From: Symbiodinium natans
Lineage: Eukaryota > Sar > Dinophyceae > Suessiales > Symbiodiniaceae
Direction of reading: 5' to 3'
Assembly (NCBI GenBank): GCA_905221605.1
Contig: CAJNDS010001602.1
Coordinates: 600,501-664,500, forward strand
Length of the DNA stretch: 64,000 nt
Position 1 is the stretch's first letter. Each line of letters starts with the position of its first letter. A program made the translations under genes and the position numbers. Shown one piece after another: positions 45,653 through 57,400 of the stretch. The notes beneath the pieces were generated by a model that saw only the letters and a list, made by a program, of their open reading frames with translations, ran no database searches and had not been told where the DNA came from.

Positions 45653-46397
45653 ATGGGTGGCAAAGCCAAGCCCACCAAGCACACGGCCAAGGAACTCGCT
45701 CAGAAGGACACATGTTCACCGTCGTGGTTGTTGGATGTTGATTGTTGGGTGGGAATTGTCTTCAGCTCCCCTGCTTGCTTTTCTACACGAAAGTTCTTGT
45801 TTTGCAGAAGACCCTGCTGCAAAACCCCAAGCTGTATTTTCCTCAGCTTCAAGGTTGATGTTCCACTCTCTCCAAATAGGTTCGTTGTTCAGAGGATTCA
45901 GTGGGCTTTGTCTCCCTCTGGCTGCACACTTCTGAGACTTCTTGTGAGGAGAAGGATGCCACCTGCAATCGTGGTGGTGGCTCTGCTGGGTTGAAGGAGC
46001 ACAGATCTCTCGAAAGACAGCAGATGATTGCTTGACCAATGTATTTCTATGTATTTCTCACTCACAACCCGTCAACCTGTTGATTTGGCTTCGCTGGAGG
46101 ACCGGCAAGGCGGATCGGTGGGTCACTCCAAGTACAAGTGCAACATCTGCATGCAGGCCGCGCCCGACCCGACTCTTGGCAGAGAGTCTTTGATTCAGAT
46201 GCGAGTGAGGGAGGGGCAAGTGAGGGGCTTTCAGGGGACGCTGGGGACTCGCGCTGCTCAGGAAGTCGATGCAGATGCACTTCGAGTCGAAGCATCCCAA
46301 GGAGGCAGCTTCTGCAACCTCTCACCTCGCAGCAGCCCCTTTCCATCCCTTTCCTGCAACCTTGAAGGGCTGCACAGTTCACAGATGTTCACAGTGA
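45653..46397 (+). CDS. ZNF706-like C2H2 zinc-finger protein, complete gene
   Basis: Four exons (45653-45706, 45955-45996, 46100-46170, 46262-46397) join in frame to a 100-residue protein. It begins MGGKAKPTKHTAKELAQ, continues with the Gly-rich NRGGGSAGLK, and then KYKCNICMQAAPDPKSMQMH and FESKHPKEA. Cys46, Cys49, His62 and His67 make a CxxC-12-HxxxxH finger. The PDPK...HFESKHPK stretch is the signature of the small ZNF706-like family conserved across eukaryotes. The basic Gly-rich N terminus (KHTA..., NRGGG) fits plant and protist relatives. All three introns start with GA and end AG before G. An AG lies directly before the ATG (45649-45650), a possible trans-splice acceptor. The tail after HPKEA is longer than usual; a GC donor at 46305 could instead lead to a further exon. 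Role is unknown in protists. Confidence 0.82.
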
Positions 46398-46919
46398 ACA
46401 GAAGCCAGAGTGGAATTAAGCTAATTAAGCCGGATTCTTGGATCATATGGGTGTTCAACTTCAACTCCACATGCAGGAGTTTTCGCTGGAGAAGTGTACA
46501 GACCTCCATTCGGGAGCTGCTGGCACCACCACAGGGGTCGCTGTGAGAGGTGGCATCAAGAAGCACCACAACTGAGAGAGCCTCTTAGACTCAGAACATC
46601 TTCCTACACCTGTGACTCTGTGACTGCGCGCTTCGTGAATGACCCCCTTATGTGCCGGAGCCCCATGTCGTTGGACCTGAGGGTTCGCTGGCATCTTAGT
46701 TAGACTGCTAGACTGCTAGACTTTAAGTTAGGCTCTTTTAGACTCTTGTAGACAGTGTTTTGAGGGTAACACATGTACAAGAACTGCGCCCCATCACCCG
46801 TCGTCTCACCGGGCTCCAGAAGTGATGCCCGAGAGCAAGGCCTTCCTTCTCTCCAGTTGTGCTTTCAACTCAAGGCATCTCCCCACTTACTCACTCATTA
46901 CACTCATCCTATTCTTCTT

Positions 46920-47144
46920 TCAGTGACTCCTTTGTTTCAAAGTCTGTGTCTGTTGTATCTTACAGTCTGAATCATGGCGAGATCCCACGGCACGGTAAGT
47001 CCTGTTGAGGCAGGCAGCCATTTTCCGCTCAGCTGCACGATGTTGCACTGGTGATTCCTTTGCTTGAGCAATCTTGTTCGCGATGCTAGATTCAAAGAGT
47101 TCTCTTAACGGCTTCTTGACATCTTTCCTCCATCGTCGCAACAT
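46920..47144 (-). CDS. Candidate minus-strand coding stretch
   Basis: From the ATG at 47144 the frame reads MLRRWRKDVKKPLRELFESS, IANKIAQAKESPVQHRAAER and KMAACLNR, then meets a possible GA donor. It is very protein-like and basic. If real it is the only reasonably convincing minus-strand gene piece in the window. No partner exons or family found. Confidence 0.28.
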   Translation of the reverse strand: MLRRWRKDVKKPLRELFESSIANKIAQAKESPVQHRAAERKMAACLNRTYRAVGSRHDSDCKIQQTQTLKQRSH

Positions 47145-47629
47145 TAGCCATCACATGCGCGAGCTGAAGGCCAAACGGCCTTTAAACTCTGCGGACCGCA
47201 CCTAAGCTCTCAGTTATTAGAAAAGGAGATCGGACTGGCGCCTTTTGACTGACTGACAGATACTGAAAGCGGCGCACTCTGAGGGGAACACTCGGAGACG
47301 GCTGGCGCGCTCTGCAATGTGTTCAGCATTTTTCTCTCTAGATCAATTTTCGAGAAAACGGTGGGGAATGCCCGGCCATGCCACCGCTACCGCGGCTCGA
47401 CGGCCGGGTGCTGTCTTGCTTAAGGGCTGCTTGGGGTTGTCACACGATGTCACGGCACTGTTTGCATTTGCTCCGAGAGGCCCCGCTGGACAGGCGCCCA
47501 GGGAAATGTGGGAATTAGGGAGAGCAAGGTGCAGAGGGCTGCCTTCTTCCGGCGCTTTGCTGACTTGTGCAAGTGACACCTGCACACAGGATGCCTCATT
47601 TCCCGTTCAGTTCTCAGCTGCTCATCGAA

Positions 47630-47655
47630 CTCTCTCTCTCTCTCTCTCTCTCTTT
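47630..47655. repeat. (CT)n microsatellite
   Basis: Perfect CT tract in the sequence before the exon at 47695. Confidence 0.9.
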
Positions 47656-47694
47656 TTGGCTTTCAAAAGGGTCTGGGTGTTTCCTGCTCTTGAG

Positions 47695-49891
47695 GCCTCG
47701 CCCACCACCAAGACGCCCTTGTCCCGCATGGCGCGGCTCTTCCGGAAGGAGCCTTCCGGAGCGGAAAGAATGAGAAAAGACTTGCTGAGAGTCACTCGGG
47801 GACTGGGTGATAACCTCTTCACTCACTGGACTCTGTTCACTTCTTGTTCACTTCTTGTTCGCTTTTCACTTTACTCCTCACTCTCCTCGCCTCTTCACTC
47901 TCTCCGCTCATCTCCACTCTTCACTCTTCACTGAGGGTCTTCACGTCCCTCGGACATTGGTGCTCTCTCAGGGCACCTCCGCCGTGGTGCAAGACGACGC
48001 CCACTACCAGCGCTGTGATGACCTTCAGGAAGAGGAGCGAGGGCCGCTCGCGAGGGAAGTGAGGGAAGGGCTTAAAGGGGAGGAACCGGGGGGGACTCAC
48101 AGTGCCGCGTATTGCTTGTTCGCACACCACGACGGCCGCGGTTGCTCTGCTTTTGCTCAGTTACTTCTTGTTCTGTCTTGAGCTTCGAGCCCTTCAAGGA
48201 CATGGTGAGTGCAAGCACGAATGCAGGCACTCGAAGCAAACGAACCAAAGTGAGCTGAAAGCCATGGAACAAGTGAGCCAAGGCAGTGAGAGTTGGGAAG
48301 TCTGCGAAGGGCATCAGGGCCAGGTCTTTGGGCTACTCGAGGGAGACGCGGCCAGGAGAAGCTGATTCTCAGACGGTTCTGGATCCTTCTGGTTGCCACT
48401 GCCGCCGGTACCTCGGTGCCTCAAAGTCGGAACCGGGCTAGACCCCTACTCCAGATGATGTCCGAATGTCACTCCACTCGGCTCAGATCCTCTCGAGCTC
48501 CCTGTCCTTCTCCATCGACCGCTTCACCTACGCCGCGGGGCTGCTGCGCTCCGCGCTGACCCTGGGCGCCCCGCGCGGCACCGAGACCCACAGACTGCCA
48601 CAGACTTCCGAGAGGTCTCTTGAGGTTTCTTGCCGTCTAGCCAGAGTGTGCCCACATGTGCGGAGCCCACGTTCTCAAAGAAGAGCAAATATAGGACTGA
48701 TAGGATTTCTGAAAAGAGAGATGGGGATGTACGAAGTGTGCTGTGGGGCCCTCGCTGTTTGCGTCCACTACTGTATCGGATGCCCTCTTTCGTGCCTTCT
48801 CTTTTTTCTTTTGAGTTGAGGCTCAAAGCGCTGGGCTTCAACATCGGAATGGCCTGCCTCGCCCGCATCATCGTTCGACCTACAGCCTGAGCCCCAACTC
48901 GAAACGCGTCTGTTGACTCTTCACTCAGAGATGCTTTTTCTCCAAGGTTGATGTTTCTCCGTTTTTTTTTGGATTGTTTTTTTTCTTTCTCAGAAGCTCT
49001 TGGTGGCTCCTTTTCGTGGGGGGGGGGGGGCACCTTTTTTTTCTTGTGACTCTCGGACCCTGGCTTGCTGGATTGCTGGATTGCTGGATTGCTGGATTGC
49101 TGGATTGCTGGATTGCTGAGGTGGAGGCCGAGGGAAGCGGCTTCCCGGAGATGAAGGCTCGACAGCAACACACGGTGTGACCATGACCCCTCAGACTCTA
49201 TCACCTCCATCTGACAGGATGATATCATCAGAGATCATCTAGAGAATCTAGAGTGCAAGCTAAGAAGGGCTTGTCTAGGAGCGGTCGTCGACTCTTGAAG
49301 CCGAGGCGATGCTATTTGGGAAGGTGCTCTTCAACTTCTTGACCTTTCGTGTGCCAGAAGCCTAAGCTAGAGTGACAAAACACACACTGCCTCTAGTTTT
49401 TGTTATGGCGACAAGAGTGAAGTGACTCAGTGAGCGAAGTGCAGCTGCGAGCACCATTCTTCGCACTTTTTGGGGGAGGCGCGTTTCTTTTTCCGAGGCT
49501 GGTGTCCAAGGCACTGGCGCTCTCGTTGGGAGTGGGTGCTGGCCTCCCGCTCGGAAAGGCGGGGCTGGGGGAGAATGGCGAATGAACTTTAAGCAGAAGG
49601 CCGAGAAAGGCGAGAAAAAACCTCGAAGGCGAACGTTCTCACAGACTCTTTTGCTCAAGTTGGAGTAGTTATCTTCCTACCCCTTTGTGCGCTCAAAGGA
49701 GGGTCCCAACGTTCACATGGCTGCCTGGCCCCCAGAGACTCCAACAAGCGCAATGAGAGCGAGAGAGGGGGCCTGAGCCCCCCCTTCCCCCCCTTCCCCC
49801 CCTTCCCTCCCTTCCCCTTTCCTTGAGAGACCGCTACGAGGCCTGCATCGCGCGCATCATCCACCCCTCCTTCTTCGAGACCGAATTTGCC
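47695..49891 (+). CDS. Multi-exon gene, family not recognised
   Basis: Consecutive plus-strand exon-like islands. 47695-47806 encodes ASPTTKTPLSRMARLFRKEP then GAERMRKDLLRVTRGL. From 47972: AVVQDDAHYQRCDDLQEEER. About 48183-48204: SFEPFKDM, then GT. From 48487: ILSSSLSFSIDRFTYAAGLL then RSALTLGAPRGTE. 48821-48872: LKALGFNIGMACLARII, then GT. 49306-49356: AMLFGKVLFNFLTFRVP, with a GA donor. From 49828 to 49891: DRYEACIARIIHPSFFETEF, then GTAAGAG. The islands have coding composition, and each is flanked by plausible acceptors and donors, while the spaces between hold microsatellites. Phases were not reconciled for every junction, so the order may include alternatives or more than one gene. I could not assign a family. 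Confidence 0.45.
49068..49120. repeat. GCTGGATT 8-bp tandem repeat
   Basis: About six perfect copies inside a presumed intron of the 47.7-49.9 kb gene. Confidence 0.95.
49780..49816. repeat. CCCCCCTT 8-bp tandem repeat
   Basis: About four copies of CCCCCCTTC-like units, forming the pyrimidine tract directly in front of the exon that starts near 49828. It may serve as its polypyrimidine tract. Confidence 0.8.
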
Positions 49892-49915
49892 GTAAGAGAA
49901 GGGAATTTAATAGGG

Positions 49916-50350
49916 GAGAAGGGAAGAAGGGAAGAAGGGAAGAAGGGAAGAAGGGAAGAAGGGAAGAAGGGAAGAAGGGAAGAAGGGAAGAAGGGAAGAA
50001 GGGAAGAAGGGAAGGGAAGCAGGGAAGAAGGGAAGAAGCCGGGAAGAAGGGAAGAAGGGAAGAAGGGAAGAAGGGAAGAAGGGAAGAAGGGAAGAAGGGA
50101 AGCAGGGAAGCAGGGAAGCAGGGAAGAAGGGAAGAAGGGAAGAAGGGAAGAAGGGAAGAAGGGAAGAAGGGAAGAAGGGAAGAAGGGAAGAAGGGAAGAA
50201 GGGAAGCAGGGAAGAAGGGAAGAAGGGAAGAAGGGAAGAAGGGAGAAGAAGGGAGGGAAGAAGGGAGGGAAGGGAGGGAGGGAAGGGAGGCAGGGAAGGA
50301 GGGAAGACGGGAAGGGGAGGGAGGGAGGGAGGCAGGGAGGGAGGGAGAGT
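49916..50350. repeat. GGGAAGAA 8-bp tandem array
   Basis: About 40 copies of GGGAAGAA with occasional GGGAAGCA variants to about 50240, degrading to GGGA repeats up to 50347. It starts about 25 bp after a GT donor, so it is probably intronic. The Lys/Glu/Arg-rich open frame across it is composition-driven. Confidence 0.95.
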
Positions 50351-53300
50351 GCAGAGACTCTGGGTTTAGGGTTGATGGGCTGAGGGTTTAGGGGCCTCAG
50401 AGGCTTAGGGAGTGTGGGGCTGTGGAGGGCTTAGGGCTTATGCTTTACAGTTTCGCAGTTTTACGGCCAAGTGCGGAGGGGATTCTGCGACATACAACCC
50501 TGAGGAATGGACGTGGCTGACAACCAGACCGTGTGGCTGTGAGTGGCGCTGTGCTTAGGTTTCAGTGTCAGAACCCTGAACCCTATGCCAAACACACCTA
50601 AACCCTGAACCCCTCAAGCCCCCTACAACCCTCAACCCCAAAGCCTTTGGGGATCTGAACTCGGAGTCGCCATCCGCCTGCGGCCGAGACATGAACGCCG
50701 AGAGCAGACATGGCTCGTTGTGGCTCCTCAAGCACCGAATGCTAAGCACTCGAACCCTTGGGTTTTGGGTTTTTGGGTCTAGGGGCCACTCGAATCAGTA
50801 TTTGAGGTAGCGGATATTGTAGTCACATAGGGGTTGTGGTGTTCCGGTATATGGCAAAGCCATGCGACGATTTGAGAATTCAGGGCTTCGGGGCTTCTAC
50901 CTTCAAATCATAGCATCGCGCGAGGAGAGACTGTAGCAATGTCCCCCAGCTCCTCCTCTGCTCACGTTCAGACTCCGTTGCGACCGAGTCATCCTAACGT
51001 CTCCAAGAGACATTCGCGGTGTCTGGCACGAAAGGTGAAGTCTGAAGAGTTGCTGGGTTTCTATAGGCTGTCCTTGAAGACAGTTTGAAGCCTTAGTTGA
51101 TTCCGGGCTCCGAGAATCTGAGGAACTTCCGCGGTCCCTTAGCAGGGTTCTTATCTTCTTTGCAGAGTTCTGGCGTATGAGCCCTTGGGTTTGCTAGGGT
51201 ATATGAAAGGTACATAAGGGTTCCCCCAATGAAGGGCCCATGCGAAGGGACCATGTGCTTACCCTACGAGAGAAGAGTTGGTGTTTGGGGCTTAAATGGG
51301 TTTAGGCTTCAGGAAAAGAAAACTTCCGAAGCCCCGTTTAGGGTCTGAAGGCTTTGGGACGTGTAGGGTTTCAGGTCTGAGTCCGTCAAAGGGGGCTTGT
51401 GCTGAGTGGGTTGGGCTTGCAGATTTTCGGGATGCTGCTGCTTTCCCAACAGCCGAGCGAACCGTCCCTAAACCCTAAACTTGGGATGCTTCCCCTTATA
51501 CTAACAGTCCTTCATAAGGATTAGAATGGGGAGTACTATAGTCCCTTTTCAGGACTGTTAGTAAAGGGGGAGCATCCCAACCCTAACCCGTAAGCCTTGC
51601 GCCGATTTTCAGGCTGGGGCCAGGATTGCTCGTCAGGCTCCTTTTGTGCCGTTGGGCACCACTCGGCAGTCTGCCCTTCGTTGCCCGTAACGTCAGAAAG
51701 CTTGGGGCCAATAAGTCTTATTTATGCGTGGACAGACGAAAAAAGTTTTTTCTGTTTGCCCTAGATAAACCCCCACTTTCCCACCCTGGGCCAGAATTCC
51801 GACACCCCAAGCTTTAAGCCTTAAGCTTTTCCGAGAAGTATGATCAAAGGTCTGTTATCGAAAACCTAAACCCTAAGCCCTAAACCCTAAACCCTGAAAC
51901 CTCATCAACTTGGTTGGTGGCCCGTGAGGCTCCCAGCGATGTGGAATTGCCATTCTCGCTGGGCGCCTGTATTGTCTATAGTATCTTGTTTTTCTGTGTA
52001 AGGCGCCATTAGAAAATGTCATACTGTGTTTTTCTAGTTCTACTGAAGGGAGGATGGTCGTTCTGGGCGACATACGTTGAACGTTTTCGCGCTAGCGCTT
52101 CGCAACCTTCGCTTTGGGCTGCTTGCAAACGCACAGCCCCCTTGGCAGATTCTCAAGGCCGCATCTTTGTGGTTTAGGGTTCACCCCAAACCCTAACCAC
52201 TTTAGCACCAAAACCCTAAACCCTGGGTGCTTGACGTCAAGACCATCCCGAGTCCATGTAGTACAGAAGCAGAATAGGGTTGGGGTTTTGGGCTTACTTG
52301 CCATTAGCATATCTGCACAACGCCTGTGATTTTCTTCACTGTCCTACCCTCCAAATCTGCCTAGAGATGAAGAACCGACTCACGGTTTCTACAGGGCTTA
52401 TGAAGGGTTTCTACAAGGTGTATACAGGGTTTGTACAGGGCTTAGATGGGGCTGGTATAGGGTTTTATATAGGGTTTAGGGTTGTGGGATTCGGGGTTGT
52501 GAAGCAAACTCTCTCGAGTCTCATCGTCCATTCCGCAGTGAGCGGTGCCTCGGGTTATGAGAGTCTGCCTTGTCTTCCAGCAGAAGATGTTGCGCCTCGC
52601 AGCCTTCTAGAGTCGAGTCGGAGTGTCACGCTGGCCTGCGCGTGATCACGCTGCCCGAAACTATGAACCGCATAAGCCCTGAAGGATGTAACAACAAAAA
52701 GGAAGAAGGGGCCGAAGCTTCCCCTGTGAACTAGTGATCCAGGCACAGTGTTCGGCTTGTGTTCGGTTTCTACCCACATGAAGGCAGAATCGGATGCTAG
52801 ATGCCGAAACCCTAAACCCTGCACATTGACCCCCTTAAACCCCAAACCTCAACACCCTCAACCCTAACCGCCCTAATCGCGGCTTCAGATGTCGAAGCTA
52901 ACGAAAAACTACCCACAAAATCAGGGCTACTTGACGCCGCTCCTCTCCCTGCCCGTTTGGAACCCAAAACGCCGAACCCCCAAAATGGGAGCTTCGGACC
53001 CCAAACCCAACGCACCTAAAGGAAGGAACCGTAGGTCCTAAGCCCCAACTAAAGGATTTCCCTGAACCCTAAGTTAAGGGTCCCCAAAACCTCGGGCAGC
53101 TTGGCCCGATTGGGGCCTTTGCCAGCCGCCTCTGACGGACGAAGTCGCCGGGGTTTCCTGCAGCCAGCCGACCAGTTGCGGACCAAGCACTTAATAGGGC
53201 ATTACGGTCTATCTATGTGTGTGTATATATATATATATATACAGATGGCTTATTCAGGGTGTGTGTAGGGTTTTTACGGGCTTATCTAGGGTTTGTATAG

Positions 53301-54060
53301 GGTTTATGCAGGGTGTGCCATCGTCGAATTCCCCCACCTGAATACTCATGCTACGACCCCAATAAGGTTCCAGGTACCTAAATGCGACATATTTGGATTT
53401 AAAAGCACTTCCTGTGTAATGACTTTCAGAGGGCCAAGTATGCACTGTTTCTTCACGTGGACTCGTAGGGTATTTTGCTGCCACATTGTTGTGGGGGTGG
53501 GGGGGGAAGTCTATTTTCTGTTAAACGGAGGGATAACGGCTCGTAGGAGGTACAGGCTGTAGGGTAAGGAGGTGTAGGGGAGTCCTAAAAGCTCTGAACC
53601 CTGGACTTTACCAAGCCCCAAAAAGGTCCTCGACCCCTAACCCCTATACACGCCCAAATCCCCAAAGCCAAACCCGAGGCTGCAAGCTTCCAGATCCCCC
53701 AAAAGACCTAAGACTGTCGGAAACAGGAGTCGATCCCCTAGACTAAAGGGACTCAGGGTTTAGGGTTTGAGGGCTTGGGAGTGTGGGGACATTTCTGCCA
53801 TAGTATGGCATTCCTACCTGAAGCCTGCCTCACTAGGGGGTAGAGGGAACATATGTCCCTGGAGTCCTGAAGCCCGCAACCTTCCGGTCGACAGTCCGCC
53901 AACCGGTCAAAATGGTGCATGGGTAGAACCAGAGCGCCCCACGGATGAACCGAAGTGTTCGCGTGCAAAGAGCGGATGGACGAACACAGGCGGCGGGGTG
54001 TGGGGTTACGGGTTTAGGAGCCAGGGCTTCGGTGTTTACACCTGATGAACACCCGGTTGC
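50350..54060. repeat. Telomere-like repeat zone, few exons
   Basis: CCCTAAA/TTTAGGG-type words in both orientations are mixed with unique DNA and a TATATA tract (53225-53242). Possible small exons, for example around 51425-51465 (DFRDAAAFPTAERTV) and 53870-53990 (NLPVDSPPTGQNGAW), are too short to support alone. This may be intron sequence of a long plus-strand gene. Confidence 0.6.
51483..51578. mobile_element. MITE-like foldback element
   Basis: A 96-bp sequence whose ends GGGATGCTTCCCC...ACTAACAGTCCT and AGGACTGTTAGT...GGGAGCATCCC are ~28-bp imperfect inverted repeats. The unpaired centre is about 40 bp. It sits in telomere-like sequence with CCCTAAAC before and AACCCTAAC after. It has no coding capacity; a non-autonomous DNA element or a structured RNA are both possible. 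Confidence 0.55.
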
Positions 54061-54062
54061 AG

Positions 54063-54142
54063 CGGCAGGTTGCATCCTGCAGTACGACAGCACCGGTGAA
54101 CATTACGCGCGGTCACTTCGCAAAATGATCATCCCTCTTTAG
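54063..54142 (+). CDS. Candidate C-terminal exon
   Basis: After GGTTGCAG or the next CAG, the frame reads AGCILQYDSTGEHYARSLRK then MIIPL and TAG (54140-54142). Convincing protein composition. It lies 300 bp before the next gene start and could end an upstream plus-strand gene. Family unknown. Confidence 0.38.
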
Positions 54143-54447
54143 CGCCCTATTCTAGCAAGTGCCCGAAATGCCCCAGTGTGGAGGACTGCGCATGTATTGT
54201 CCCTAAAACCTAAACCCTAAACCCATTTGTCTATGACTCCGGAGCCGAGGCCCAAAAAATCAGACCGACTCCACGACACTTCTTGAAGCTTGGGGCCTTA
54301 GCGGGCCTTTCAGGCTCCCCGCACCATAAAGGCATCCGCCCGAAATGCTGTTTTCGGATTGAGGGTTTCGGGTTGCAAGGCGTTAAGGGCTGCCAGGCTG
54401 GTTTGGTACCCCCCCTCTCAATACTTCTCCATCGATTGCCTGCCGCA

Positions 54448-57400
54448 ATGGGAAACTACCTCTGCTCGCCTTCAGCGCAGCAGGAGCGCCCTACGCTGCA
54501 GCGCTCATCCTCCTCAGTGCACCGTCAGAGCTTCCCCATGTACGTGGTTAAGGCTTCTGGGTTTTCAAATCGCCATAGGGCTTTAACAAAATTCAGGTTC
54601 AGGAGCATTTTTGAGAGGGCAGCCCCCTAAACCCGAGGCCCCGTTTTGAACTTCCCAATGAAGGTCACAGATGTGTTGAAGATGCACGGGACGCCGGAGC
54701 CGCACGCCGCGTTGATGAGGCTCGGGCTCCTCCACGAACGGCAGCCTGGCATGAACGTCGTCTTCGTCTCTCACCAGCGGCTTGGCGGTTAGGGTTTCAA
54801 GGGGTCTGGGGGTTTATGGGTTTATTGTTTTTTTTTTTTTTTTTTCCACTTTGGGGGGGCTATTTAAGAGGATCTTAGTCTGGGGTGGCTTTTTTTCAGA
54901 GGGCTTTCCCCTAAATCCCTATAACACCCAAAAGCCCCAAAACCGTGAAAGGCCCCCCGCCCAGAACCCTCGTGCCAAGCCCAGGTGGCTTTCAATGCAC
55001 CACCCGGATCCTGACGGACATCAGTTTGCGGCCCCTGGGTTGCTGCAAAGCGGGTAAGCACGGTAAGAACAGATGTTAAAGGGTAGCGAAGTCTTGGGTT
55101 CAGGGTCCTTGGGGGTGTATCGAGATGATGGTCACATCGTGTAAGTTGCCTAAGAGCAGCCCAGGTCCTGCGCGATGCGCTCGCAGCCCTGATCGACGGA
55201 TCGCTGCACGTGGAAGCGCATGTGGTTGATATCATCTACAACACGGCGCCGACAATGACCGCCCAGTTTCGCCGGGATCTGCTGGACTCCTACGTCTGGT
55301 TGGATTGGTTCTCGGTTCCCCAACTTGCTCTGAAGGACATTCTTAGAAATGATGCGGAGATCAGAACGCATCAGACACTCCAGGCGAACGCCATTCAGTC
55401 CATCCCTTCCTACGTGGAGAATTGTGAGACTTTGCTGATACTCGCCCCTGACTTGCAACACGTGGACAGCGGCATGTACTGCAACTACACATCTTGGCTA
55501 TCTCGGGGACGCTCTGCTCCAGAGTTGTTTCCGTTTGCTAGTTTTGTGCTTGAGTCCTTATTCGGGAGGGTTTATCGCTCAGGATCATCTTATTATTGGT
55601 ATTAGTAAGATTAAATTCTAAATAATATTAGTAGAGTTTGCCTAAGCCCTTGAAGGTCCTTGACCAAGAGGCGCGTTGAGTCCAAACCGTTGTGTAGGGT
55701 TTGAGGCTTAGGGCCAACATTGCGAGAAAAGTCAGGGTTCTGAGAAGCACATGGAGGAAAAGAACATCTGCAGGGACTTAACCGCCCCCAAACATCCCTA
55801 AGCCTGGAACCCTAAGAAGCCTAAACCCCTAAAAGCCCGAAGCCCTGAAAGCCCTAAACCCTACAAAACCCGTACAAAATCAACAATTTGATGATGATGA
55901 TGATGATCATCATCATCATCATGATCAATCATGATGAGGATGATGATGAAGCCATATACAAGAAGCCGAGGATGGTGCCGGGCAGAGCTCTGGTTCTACT
56001 TGCTCTCCGGCGTTGGGGAGCGAATTCCCATTGTGGCCTTCTCCCCCACGAGCCGTGGAGACGAAACGAGCAGCGCTTTTCTTTGGGTCCGGCATGCTAT
56101 GACCGCAAGCACGCACAGTCACGCACGTCGCTAGCATAAGAAGGAGTAGATTTGTGCAAAAGCTTCAACTTCAACCCCTGAACCTTGCCTTTGAGATTTC
56201 TCCCAGCACTACAGGAATGAAGGCATTCTTAAAGCCTCATTTTCTGCTTAGGTTCGCATAAGTTGTCAGCATGAAATTAGCTCGGCGTAGGCTACTTATT
56301 CCGCAAGGTGAGCAGGCCGTGGCGTCGGCCCGCGTAGGCATCCAATCCATGTCAACAGTCGAAGCATTTAGCAAACAAACGGCTCAACTGGGTCTAGGGT
56401 TGAGGATTAAGGGTTGCTTCAGGGGCTCACCGCAAAACCCCTCGTACAACAACATCAACACATGAACAACAACATTGCGCATCTTTAGCGCCAGTCTAGG
56501 GTCTATGATCTACCTCGTAGCTGTCCAAATTGGGATCACGTCACGCGATTCCACTCCATATTGGTGTAGGGTTCAGCCCCCAAGGAATGCGCACTACATG
56601 TCCAAGTTCGCATGGCATGTGAATACCATTGCAACGGGGAACTTCAGTGTGGAGGCGGACCGGACGATCATTTCCTATCTGGGAGAACTTGCCGCTGAGA
56701 GCAAGCTGCAGCAGTTGAAAGAGATAGGCCCCACGAACCACTATCGATTCTATCTGTCGAACCGACGGTACTTCATGGGCCAGACAAGCGATGCCTGGGA
56801 TATGCCAAGCTTCCTCGAGGAGTTCGGCTTCGATTCTTTGGAAGCGGCCACAAGCGACCGCAGCGGCATGAATCCTGTGATGTGCGCTGTTTTATGTGAA
56901 GACATGGTGCTGATTCGACAGTTGGCGGAGGCAAGAGCAGACGTGAATATCCCTGCGGAGGGTTGCGGCGCTGTGAGCCTGTACGATGGCATGACGCCAC
57001 TGATAGTGGCCGCCCGGACAGGCCAGTCTCCTCAAATGCTGTCACTGCTTGTGGATCTGAAGCTGGGTTGCTGTTCAGGAACATCGACTAAGTTCCCATA
57101 TCAAGGACACCATAACCCGAAACCCTCAACCCTAAACCCTAACTTACTATAGTGACCTTAGTAATTAGTCTCCCTAACAGCAACCCAGGAAGGCGGACGT
57201 CCAAGCCAGGACCCTTTCGGGCGTTGATGCTTTGCTCCTTTGCCGAAATGTCGCCCAGATCCAAGTGCTTCTGGAGGCACCTTGGTGCATATAAAAAAGG
57301 GATTAGAATAGGGTTTTGGGGGCTCTTATGGTATATTGATAAAGGGACCATAGGGGAATAGTATTAGCAATCCGACCCCTGTATTCCTGAAGCTCTAACC

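Noticed and set aside
49823-50383. 186-codon Lys/Arg/Glu/Gly-rich frame
   Set aside because: Only its first ~22 residues, before the GT donor, are protein-like; the rest is the GGGAAGAA octamer array.
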